NCBI GenBank assembly: GCA_031547885.1
Contig: JAVBRO010000002.1
Span: 1-64,000 of the forward strand
Reading direction: 5' to 3'
From: UBA940 sp031547885
GTDB taxonomy: Bacteria > Bacteroidota > Bacteroidia > Bacteroidales > Rikenellaceae
DNA: 64,000 bases
The translations under genes were made by a program, and so were the position numbers. This document shows, in pieces, positions 10,501-17,592 of this stretch (positions within the stretch are counted from its first letter, which is position 1; every line of letters begins with the position of its first letter). Under the pieces are notes generated by a model. The model had not been told where the DNA came from. It saw only the letters and a list, made by a program, of their open reading frames with translations, and did not search any database.

Positions 10501-11549
10501 GATAGATAGTTGATGCCGCCGAAGTATGTGCCTACCCATATGCCGCCGTCCCTGTCCTTGATTATGGAGTGTATGAATTTGTCATTCAGGGAGCCCAGTC
10601 CGCCGCCGCTGCCATCGTCTATATGGTCGAAACTGCGGCTCTTGACATTGAAACCGATGAGACCGTTCTCTGATCCCATCATTATCGTACCCGGAGCGTA
10701 TTCGATCATCGCCCGCACCCTTCCGAAATCGAATCCCGATTTGTATGAAGTGAAGTTAAATCCTGATATTTCAAACTTGAACAGTTCGCTGGTATTGCTG
10801 GCGATCCAGATGTCGCCGAACGAATCCTGGCACATGGTGCTTACGCGGCTGATCGCCATTCCGGTAAACCTGTCCACTACATGGAAACTCGAAAACAGGT
10901 TGGTTTCCGGATTATATCTGTGTATTGACGATCCGCACGATATCCACACATTGTTATTGCGGTCCAGCATTACCTTGCTTACGGCGTCCGTAGAAAAAAC
11001 ATCCGGATAATTATCCATGCCGTAATGCTCGAGCTTCCCACTCTTCAGGTTATAACGGAAAAGCCCGGCGCCGAGAGTGCCGATCCATATATTACCACCG
11101 GCGTCCCTGCAAAGACTGTATACGATGACATTGTTCTTTTCGACATCGTCGATCTCCAGAGGCAGCCGTGTAAATGTTTCATCCAGCGAATTGAATATAT
11201 AAACCCCGTTGTTGGTGCCGATCCACATCCGGTCGGAATTGGATATACTTTCAGAACAAATGCTGTATATGGAGTTGTTCTCTATCGTATACGGCCGCCT
11301 GTAGTCGTAACGGTAGTTGGTGAAGTCGTGTGAATTGAACCGGTCGAGACCATCGAGCGTCCCGACCCATATATAACCTTTATTGTCCTGATAGAGGCAC
11401 TGTATGGTGTTCGATGAAAGTCCGTCCCTGTCGGTATAGTAACGGAACTTGTAAGCCACAGACCCATGCGTCTCCATCGCTGCCGATGCAAGGATGAGTG
11501 ACAAAATGATCTTAAGCACGATGCTGGGGGAGCAAGGTCTTCTTGTCAT
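7524..11549 (-). CDS. Hybrid two-component system regulator with degenerate phosphorelay residues
   Basis: Inner-membrane regulator of the hybrid two-component type that controls Bacteroidales glycan loci. Its 1341 residues comprise a signal anchor (about 10-25), periplasmic Reg_prop beta-propeller repeats (about 40-660, many WIGT/WVGT strands), a Y_Y_Y domain (about 690-785), a membrane helix (about 788-810), a kinase dimerisation domain, a HATPase domain with intact N box (NVVSNAYKY) and GIG/GPGIGL boxes, a receiver domain and a C-terminal AraC-type HTH (about 1230-1341). Two key residues are missing. The H box reads EVANEIRTP, so Asn845 replaces the phosphoacceptor His. The receiver reads VVAAMDLPEIDG, so Ala1138 occupies the phosphoacceptor Asp position, and the acidic pair is Glu-Asn. 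It probably signals by conformation rather than His-Asp phosphotransfer. It lies 62 bases after the main operon. Confidence 0.93.
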   Translation of the reverse strand: MTRRPCSPSIVLKIILSLILASAAMETHGSVAYKFRYYTDRDGLSSNTIQCLYQDNKGYIWVGTLDGLDRFNSHDFTNYRYDYRRPYTIENNSIYSICSESISNSDRMWIGTNNGVYIFNSLDETFTRLPLEIDDVEKNNVIVYSLCRDAGGNIWIGTLGAGLFRYNLKSGKLEHYGMDNYPDVFSTDAVSKVMLDRNNNVWISCGSSIHRYNPETNLFSSFHVVDRFTGMAISRVSTMCQDSFGDIWIASNTSELFKFEISGFNFTSYKSGFDFGRVRAMIEYAPGTIMMGSENGLIGFNVKSRSFDHIDDGSGGGLGSLNDKFIHSIIKDRDGGIWVGTYFGGINYLSPLSSLFSTIEPSPECGRVISRMCEDTDGNVWIGSDDGGLSKYDPVSGSYRKVVFDSAHPSPNIHALLIDGPWLWIGTYGNGLYRMNLRTRETVHFSHDFEHTDNLDVYSLLRDSRGNLWIGTKRSICLFDDASGVVRRMADLGVSHDVVDIKEDFYGNVWFASLGSGLMQYNNTDNITTFSQDNNLGTSDYVSCLLVENNNLWIGTHGNGICRYNISDKSITRDFQNTVYANCAVFQMMVSGNEIWMTTNKGLIRYSFDSPNKNIMRFTAEDTLLANIFNPNSGIKTSTGHIYIGCNNGINSFYPYDFTRHENSTRLNVIFPDIKLFNKSVAVAENSILVNTIDNQRSLDLVGGRLSVSIDFVAVNYAAPDRTIYRYKLDGFDEDWIAYDGGGIQHVSYTNLRPGKYLFLVSAANGSEPYGEEASITLNIRPILLASRPMIVLYIIFAIGLLVLTVRYISNKIKRTHQSQIESITRKNKMDLLEAKVSLFTEVANEIRTPVSLISGPLEELMKRPDMPKNIEGDINIIRKNCDRLLHLVNQILNLRSSETASTAEPEPGVDIKSLLEISVMQVRSVLDKSSIKLELDLPEYDVTADIYSEYFGQIITNVVSNAYKYAESHICISLAKDTGSGDPKFTVKVRDDGAGIGRNDQHKIFNTFYTSPKSRVQNGPGIGLSIVRNLALKMGGSIEVDSVVGQWTEFVLKFPCSAEGAGTTEISEENNAKNFEVQTASSDGKDRPHILLLENNPDFIDFFIRHISDRFLVISARDEKEAMEVLRTKGIAAVVAAMDLPEIDGGRFAAEVRNNEQLDHIPVIVISSDTATDSKIRALKAGADVYLEKPLTINYIETQIEALLENRRHLRLKFSKMPYFITDESGSLESGNIFIERVNMYIMENISNSNLSVEDIAEAIGMGRSSFFSKVKSVTGSTPNEYLRLTRLKSAAELLSANNGLRINEVSYMVGFASTSYFSKCFLAEFGLSPNEFRDKYMNR

Positions 11550-11611
11550 ATTTATGCTATAGGCTAGTTTTATAATATCTAATTGTGTTATAAACGAATA
11601 TTATGTCGAAG

Positions 11612-13087
11612 TTATTTTATTTCACCTATATCTTCCACTTCCCAGTCGTCCGTACGGAACGGAGCCATCGGCTGTCCCATTGTCGTGCGAACGTCGGCAG
11701 AAGGCATATAATTGCGGAAAGCATACCGCACGGCCACGGGGTCCGGAACATCGGCGGAAGATACTTCGATCTTATTCTCCCACCATTTGAAGTTGGCCTT
11801 CGCGGGATGGAACACCTTGTCCGCTCCTGCTATTTCAAATCCTCCGGGACGTATGTAATCCGTCGCGCCGTATCCGACGAAACTGTCGGGATCGTTCCAA
11901 CTATGTTTTTCGGAGAGATTGTTGAAGCTTATAACCAGCTTATTGCCATCCCTTTCCATGGATTTATACGTTGGAGCTGGAGCCGGTAGCCCCTTGATGC
12001 CGTAATCGTTGGCAAGCGCCAGATACGCCAGCCTCTCCCCTACTTCCTGTTTATGCGGAGGGTGTATGCAGACCGGATTGCCGAGGTCGGTCGTCGCAGC
12101 TATTCCCGAATGCGGGATGCGCTCCATAGCCTGGTACTGGGCCTCGACGATCAGGGGAAGTGAACGCAGCTCGTCGCCTTCATAGCGATAAGGCGCCAGC
12201 TGTGTGAAATAGAACGGCATCCGTTCGTTTCCCCAGCTCGCACGCCACAGTTCGACCATTGCCACCTGCAGCTCCCTGTAGTCGAACCAGTTCTTGCGGT
12301 TGGACTCACCCTGGTACCAGATGAACCCCTTCGCAGTGAAGTTGCAGACGGGCGCGATCATGCCGTTGTAAAGGCGCTGCGGTATGCTATTGTCGTATTT
12401 GCCCGACTTGGCCACCTCGTGGTCGATCCCCTCTATTGCGTCTATCGCATCGACGGTCATCCACGCTTCTATGATCGAGCCGCCCCAGCTTGTATTTATC
12501 AGGCCGATCGGCACACCCAACTGGCTGTATAAAGTCCGCCCGAAAAAATATGCAGCGGCGCTGAACGACGACACGCTTGCCGGAGAAGATGTTTTCCACG
12601 ACGACGGGTTATCTTCGACCGGCGTTTCCGAGGATAGCTGCGGAAGCGAGAACATCCTGATGCCGGGATACTGCGCCGCGCCGGTGATCGCTTCCACGCT
12701 GCCTTCTACCGGCTGGTACATGAATCCGCATACAGGCATCTCCATATTGGACTGCCCGGAACATATCCATACTTCCCCGAGCATGACGTTTTTGATGGTC
12801 AGAGCCTCGCCGTCGCTTATGGTGATCGAATAAGGGCCGCCTGCATCCGTTGTGGATACTTTGACCGACCATTTCCCGTCGCTGTCCGCCTTTGTTTTGT
12901 ACTTCGCTCCGTCCCACGAGGTGGTTACCGTCACTGCGCTGCCGGCCGAAGCTCCGCCCCACAAGGCTGCCTGCGTATTGCGCTGCAGCACCATATTATC
13001 GCCTATTACAGAAGGGACCCTTACTCTCGCCGAAACGCTCGCCGCAAACAGAATAAGGATCACAGGTATTACTATGATCCGTTTCAT
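11612..13087 (-). CDS. SASA-family carbohydrate esterase (sialate O-acetylesterase type)
   Basis: Exported SGNH-type esterase that would remove O-acetyl groups from sialic acids or other sugars, opening mucin glycans to glycosidases. A signal peptide ends at about residue 20 of 491. A short N-terminal beta domain carries VIGDNMVLQR, followed by the family hallmark WICSGQSNMEMP with nucleophile Ser113. The INTSWGGSIIEAW block is typical. The Asp/His pair lies in DLGNPVCIHPPHK (about 334-346). It is the last gene of the SusC-led operon, 19 bases after GH110. The family is certain; sialate specificity is inferred, and xylan or other acetyl esters remain possible. Confidence 0.85.
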   Translation of the reverse strand: MKRIIVIPVILILFAASVSARVRVPSVIGDNMVLQRNTQAALWGGASAGSAVTVTTSWDGAKYKTKADSDGKWSVKVSTTDAGGPYSITISDGEALTIKNVMLGEVWICSGQSNMEMPVCGFMYQPVEGSVEAITGAAQYPGIRMFSLPQLSSETPVEDNPSSWKTSSPASVSSFSAAAYFFGRTLYSQLGVPIGLINTSWGGSIIEAWMTVDAIDAIEGIDHEVAKSGKYDNSIPQRLYNGMIAPVCNFTAKGFIWYQGESNRKNWFDYRELQVAMVELWRASWGNERMPFYFTQLAPYRYEGDELRSLPLIVEAQYQAMERIPHSGIAATTDLGNPVCIHPPHKQEVGERLAYLALANDYGIKGLPAPAPTYKSMERDGNKLVISFNNLSEKHSWNDPDSFVGYGATDYIRPGGFEIAGADKVFHPAKANFKWWENKIEVSSADVPDPVAVRYAFRNYMPSADVRTTMGQPMAPFRTDDWEVEDIGEIK

Positions 13088-13106
13088 GGTCTGATATTTA
13101 AAAATT

Positions 13107-14828
13107 CTACTCCTCTATCGTGATGTTGTCGCAATATTCGTATACGAAATTGCGGGTTTCCTTTCCTTCGTATGGGTATGCGTTTGTATACTCTATAACG
13201 TTGTCTTTCTTGAAAACAAATCCGTCCACACAATACAGGTTCACGATACGGGGGTCGAACACCCGGAATGTGTTGCCTTCAACGACGATCCCGCTGTGGT
13301 AGCGGCAATTTTCTTTCTTAGGGATACCGCTTCCCACCGCAATGCAAGCCCTGCCCCACGTCGGGTAGCCGTAGTTGCCGTTCTCGAATACGTTGCCCCT
13401 GATCACCACGTCGCGCACTCCCGACTGTTCATACCAGAAGTTGGGGTCGCCTTCGAACAGGATGGCCGCACCTGCTATATGGAAATAGTTATCCTCGATG
13501 ACCATTTTTCCTCGCGAGCCCAGAAGCAGGCCGCGGGCGCGGTTCTTACCCATGCTGCAGCCCTTTATAAGGACTTCGGGGTATTCGTCGACCGACGCCA
13601 CGACATGCGACTCTTTTATACCTTCGGGCAGCGGCTCCGTGAAGGTCACTTCCGTGTATACCTTATTGAGCTTCCTGACGGATTTCACTTTCCCGTAAGC
13701 ATATGTATTCAGGTCATCGTTGTCGACAAATTCCAGTTCCGAGCCTTCGCGTATGAAATCGACCCCGTACTGTCCCGAATTTCGCCAGCAGGCCATGATT
13801 TTATCGGGCCCCATGACCTTGTCAACCACCATATAAAGGCCGTGTATATTGGTAGCGTCGTCTTTCTGGCTTTCAAAAACGCAGTCGATCATTCTTATGT
13901 AGCCGCCGCAATTCACGTAATGCGTTGCGTCGGCGGTGATACTGATGACGCGGTCAGTACCCGGAGAAGGAATTATTATCAGTTTATCGAGCTCGATATC
14001 CCTGCTCCGCTGGGCGATCACGCCCATTCCGCCGCAGTGGTAGAGATTCACGCCGCGGATCATTATGCCCTTGCTGTCGGAGACGAAAAATCCGGGATTG
14101 TAGCGCCTTGCCGCGCCGAAAACCATGATATTGCCGACGGTCCCCACAAAATCCTTGCGCATTACACGTATATTGCCGTTCTCCATCTTAACGGCCGGTA
14201 TAGTCTGGTTGGAAAGCCAGAAATCACTCGCAAGGTAGGCCGGTTCGCGCTTCTCATAGTCGAACTCGAGCATGTTGGAGAAAGGATAAACGATCCCCTC
14301 CTTGTCGCGGAAGCGCAGGCAGCCGTTTATGATATCGCACACGTAGTCGTCCGGAAAGTCTATTTCGAGCCAGCCTTCGCCTTTATCGGCAATTATCCCT
14401 TCAGAATGGAACGTTCGGGTGAAATCGATGCTCATGTTTTCAACGGTTATATTGCTGCATCCTTCCATGCTGAACGGAGAGATGAAACCCGTGAAAAGAA
14501 TCTCCGTGCCGTTGCCGTCGACCGTGAAATCGCTCATGCCGTCCAGATCGAAGGCTATGCGCTTCAGATTTTCGTCGTTGTTGCTGATGAACTGGTATTT
14601 TTCGACCGCCTCTTCAGGCCGCATACGCAGGACGCCGCCGGGAAGCACCAGCTTCGAAGCTTTGGTTTTCACGCACTCTTCGAGCGCAAGCCTTACAGCA
14701 GGAGTGGCGTCCGCAGACATCTCTTCCGTCAGGAAATCCTGCAGATAAACCGTTTTTCCGGGTTTCATATCACAAGCCTGCAGCAGGAGTGCGGCGATCG
14801 GGAGCAGCAGAACAGAGAGTCGTTTCAT
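13107..14828 (-). CDS. GH110 alpha-1,3-galactosidase (blood-group B type)
   Basis: Exported right-handed beta-helix enzyme. GH110 members release alpha-1,3-linked galactose from blood-group B, some also from linear alpha-Gal epitopes. About 573 residues starting MKRLSVLLLP, with a lipobox (LLLQAC). Matches to family members include the N-terminal DFLTEEMSADATPAVRLALEECVKTKA-like opening, MSDFTVDGNGTEILF, the SQKDDATNIHG segment (family: AQDDPVNVHGT), LLLGSRGKMVIEDNYFH and GVRDVVIRGNVFENG. An ATG at 14834 two codons earlier overlaps the upstream stop; the one at 14828 gives a cleaner signal peptide. It is translationally close to the M60-like gene before it. With GH95 and fucI it forms a path for B-antigen removal. 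Branched versus linear specificity cannot be read from sequence. Confidence 0.86.
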   Translation of the reverse strand: MKRLSVLLLPIAALLLQACDMKPGKTVYLQDFLTEEMSADATPAVRLALEECVKTKASKLVLPGGVLRMRPEEAVEKYQFISNNDENLKRIAFDLDGMSDFTVDGNGTEILFTGFISPFSMEGCSNITVENMSIDFTRTFHSEGIIADKGEGWLEIDFPDDYVCDIINGCLRFRDKEGIVYPFSNMLEFDYEKREPAYLASDFWLSNQTIPAVKMENGNIRVMRKDFVGTVGNIMVFGAARRYNPGFFVSDSKGIMIRGVNLYHCGGMGVIAQRSRDIELDKLIIIPSPGTDRVISITADATHYVNCGGYIRMIDCVFESQKDDATNIHGLYMVVDKVMGPDKIMACWRNSGQYGVDFIREGSELEFVDNDDLNTYAYGKVKSVRKLNKVYTEVTFTEPLPEGIKESHVVASVDEYPEVLIKGCSMGKNRARGLLLGSRGKMVIEDNYFHIAGAAILFEGDPNFWYEQSGVRDVVIRGNVFENGNYGYPTWGRACIAVGSGIPKKENCRYHSGIVVEGNTFRVFDPRIVNLYCVDGFVFKKDNVIEYTNAYPYEGKETRNFVYEYCDNITIEE

Positions 14829-14833
14829 AAACA

Positions 14834-16129
14834 TCAGCTTTTTAAGGATTCTTCTATCAGTTTGAGTTCTCCGGGGGTATATGTCGTTTCGAGAACATTT
14901 TCACCTGCCGCTTTCGAAACGTACGAAAGGAAGAACAGGAACCTGTCCCAGCTGCCGTGCAGTTTTTCGGTCTCCTCTTTGGGAAGCGCCGACAGCTCCC
15001 GGAACGCCTGTTTATAGACATCCCATCCGTACTTCTCCTTTATACGCATGAAAGTGTAATGAAGTGCGTCTCCGTTGTTTTTTGGAATCTTCGCACCGAT
15101 AGTTTCATCGTAGCTGATCTTGTAATAGTTGATATTATCGGCACCCTTGTAGCACACATCCCTTTGCGACATCGTTCCGTTTTCGGCTTCGAGCGCATAC
15201 GACATGCGGTAATTGGCGAATATTTCATCGTTCCAGTTCCACCGCGAGTTTCCGATGTTGAATACATGGCCTATCTCGTGCAGTATTCCGAATCCCCAGT
15301 CGTCGTATTCCACCGTTCTTTCCAACAGCTTGGAAACGGCGACGTTGCTGTTCCACAGTATCGGGTTGCCCGCAAGCGCCCAATATCCCGGCTCTATCCC
15401 GGGGGTATTGAGGATCGCTATCTTGCGGCCTTCGTAAGGCACTCCCCCTACCAGGTCTTTATAAGCATCGTAAGTACGGTCCATAACCGACAGCCAATAA
15501 TCTATTTGTGCATCGGTTATTGTCACCTTATCACGGTCGAGATACAATCTGATATGCTCGCCTTCTTTCGCATAGATCTTGTCTGCCGGTGTTTCCGTTA
15601 CTTTCACATTGTCATACCAGACAGTTCCGGCAGCTTTGCCTCCGTTGTATGTTCCCCAGGGGAAACCCAGGCCGCAGCATACGACCGCTTCGCCCTGACG
15701 GTCGGGCATGAAGTCCATATAGACCTCGCGCCATTCGCACGTGCCGTAGATAAATTCGGAAGCATTCCACGACTGATCCATGCCGTCGTCGGGTTTCAGG
15801 AACAGGACCGCCCCGCGGCCGTCCTTTACGCTGTCGCACCTGAGCGTAGCCGTTATACGGTAGAGTTTATCAGGATCGAGTCCGGTGATTTTATGGCTGA
15901 TGGCTGTCGAAGCTTTTTCCGCGTTGGTTATCATGACGCAGCCGCCCCCGTCGACTCCGCCGTCCGTAAGGAATTCACAGGTGCCTTTGGCGGACTCATC
16001 CACAACCCAGGCTTCAGAGGATCGCTGCGGCGAATTGAAATTATCCGAAAAGACCACGGATTTACGTTCCTTGCAGGATGACAGCAGGATCAGTCCGCTG
16101 AACAGCAGTAGAATAGATATGTTCTTCAT
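14834..16129 (-). CDS. M60-like metallopeptidase lipoprotein with CBM-like domain
   Basis: Shortest of four related surface peptidases, 431 residues. A lipobox ends at Cys19 (LSSC). A CBM4/9-like module spans about 25-180 (KITGLDPDKLYRI, TVWYDNV). The catalytic domain has HEIGH at 284-288 and a conserved Glu at 302 in WNWNDEIFANYRM, the HExxH-x(8-24)-E arrangement of M60-type mucin peptidases. GYWALAGNPILWN just upstream is shared with the paralogues. Its closest relative in the window is the adjacent gene 16151-17521, which has the same module order and the same NIGNSxWNWNDE segment, so the two look like a tandem duplication. Its stop overlaps an upstream in-frame ATG of GH110 by one base. 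Substrate is inferred from locus context. Confidence 0.78.
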   Translation of the reverse strand: MKNISILLLFSGLILLSSCKERKSVVFSDNFNSPQRSSEAWVVDESAKGTCEFLTDGGVDGGGCVMITNAEKASTAISHKITGLDPDKLYRITATLRCDSVKDGRGAVLFLKPDDGMDQSWNASEFIYGTCEWREVYMDFMPDRQGEAVVCCGLGFPWGTYNGGKAAGTVWYDNVKVTETPADKIYAKEGEHIRLYLDRDKVTITDAQIDYWLSVMDRTYDAYKDLVGGVPYEGRKIAILNTPGIEPGYWALAGNPILWNSNVAVSKLLERTVEYDDWGFGILHEIGHVFNIGNSRWNWNDEIFANYRMSYALEAENGTMSQRDVCYKGADNINYYKISYDETIGAKIPKNNGDALHYTFMRIKEKYGWDVYKQAFRELSALPKEETEKLHGSWDRFLFFLSYVSKAAGENVLETTYTPGELKLIEESLKS

Positions 16130-16150
16130 TTATGTCGGTTGTTTGGGTTA

Positions 16151-17521
16151 TTATTGTAAAGCCCTCTGTATGGAAGCGAGTTCCGACGGGGTAAAGTATT
16201 TGGTTTCCACATCTATCTCTGTTCCGGCTTCCTCGCTCGCATGTTTTGACAGGCGCGACAGGAAATACCGGAATTTGGAATAGGCCGTATTGCCCCACGG
16301 CGAACCGCTGGCAGTATTCAGTTCACGGAATGTCTTTTTGAACGGGCTCCATCCTATGGCGCTTTTGTCTGCCATACGGCTCAGCATGTAGTGAATGGCA
16401 TCGCCGCCAGCTCCGCCCGCGGAGTTGATCGAAGAGTCGTATGCCTTACGGAAATAGTCGTGGATCTCCCTTCCCGTGTAAACCGCATCGTTAAGATATA
16501 CCGAGCCGTTGTTCTGTTCGAGGCCGTACTGCATACGGAAATTGGCGAACAGTTCGTCGTTCCAGTTCCAGCCGCTGTTGCCGATATTGAAGTCGTGCCC
16601 GATTTCGTGCATTATCCCGAAATTCCAGCTGCCGTGGTTTGCCGTATCGCTGAGAGAGCTGCTCACCGCCGTATAGTTGCTGCTCCACAGGATAGGATGG
16701 CCTGCAAGCGCCCAGTAACCGGCCTCTATGCCTTTTGTCGTGAGTACGGCTATCTTGCGGCCGTTGATCGGGACTCCGTTGACGAGCTCCTTGTAGGAAA
16801 TGTACATTTTGTCGAGATTGGCCACCCATTCGTCCACCTTTTGCTGGCTTACCGTAATCTGGGAAGGTTCGATGAAAAGCTGGATATGTTCGCTCTCTCC
16901 CATATACATTTCATCGGTGACTTTCACAACGCTGATATTGTCGTAAAATACCGTTCCCGTCGTGTAGCCTCCGTTGCTCGTTCCTCCGTAGCGGTATCCC
17001 AGCGAACAAACTATTTCCGCCGTACCGTCCAGTTGCGCGAGGAAGTCCGTGTATATCGAAGTCCACATCGACAATTGGGTTCCGTAAAGGAATTTCGAGG
17101 CATTCCAGTACTGTTCCGTCGACATGTCGAATATCACGGCGCCGCGGCCGAGATCCTTTGGTATATCGGAATAGAGCGCCTTCGCATACATACGGTAGAG
17201 TTTACCCGGTTCCAGTCCGGTCAGTTTTTGTTTTACCCCTACCCCGCATTTGCCGTTTTCACTGAATTGCTGGATCTTCAGGCATTTGCTGTCGTTCACT
17301 CCGCGGCCTTCCACGACTTCGACTGTAACCTTGTCTCCGTTACTGAAATTCACACGGGTCCAGCCATCCAAGCCATTCTCGAATTCGCTGTTTACCAGCT
17401 CGATCTGATTTTCATTAGGCGTTACACCCGGATCTACGGGCGGCAGCTTTTCGTTATCCCCGCATGAGGCGAAGATTAAGCCTATGGCAACTACATATAA
17501 AAGTAAATACAACCGTTTCAT
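16151..17521 (-). CDS. M60-like metallopeptidase lipoprotein with CBM-like domain (tandem paralogue)
   Basis: Predicted surface zinc peptidase of 456 residues. I start it at the ATG at 17521 (MKRLYLLLYV), which gives a proper lipoprotein signal with Cys20 in IFASC; an in-frame ATG at 17548 would add nine charged residues ahead of it. The CBM4/9-like module spans about 38-200 (KLTGLEPGKLYRMYA, FYDNISV). The catalytic domain shows GYWALAGHPILWS, then HEIGH at 305-309 and Glu323 in WNWNDELFANFRM. It is 21 bases before its neighbour at 14834-16129 and likely arose with it by duplication. It sits in the middle of the SusC-led operon, downstream of GH97. Confidence 0.78.
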   Translation of the reverse strand: MKRLYLLLYVVAIGLIFASCGDNEKLPPVDPGVTPNENQIELVNSEFENGLDGWTRVNFSNGDKVTVEVVEGRGVNDSKCLKIQQFSENGKCGVGVKQKLTGLEPGKLYRMYAKALYSDIPKDLGRGAVIFDMSTEQYWNASKFLYGTQLSMWTSIYTDFLAQLDGTAEIVCSLGYRYGGTSNGGYTTGTVFYDNISVVKVTDEMYMGESEHIQLFIEPSQITVSQQKVDEWVANLDKMYISYKELVNGVPINGRKIAVLTTKGIEAGYWALAGHPILWSSNYTAVSSSLSDTANHGSWNFGIMHEIGHDFNIGNSGWNWNDELFANFRMQYGLEQNNGSVYLNDAVYTGREIHDYFRKAYDSSINSAGGAGGDAIHYMLSRMADKSAIGWSPFKKTFRELNTASGSPWGNTAYSKFRYFLSRLSKHASEEAGTEIDVETKYFTPSELASIQRALQ

Positions 17522-17592
17522 AATCGATCTAAATTTAATGTCAGACATTTTTCAATTCTATATCCGGAGTGCAAATATGATAAGTTTGCGGA

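Noticed and set aside
13296..15017. 573-codon plus-strand open frame opposite GH110 and part of an M60-like gene
   Set aside because: It crosses the border between two well-supported genes on the other strand and has no recognisable domain.
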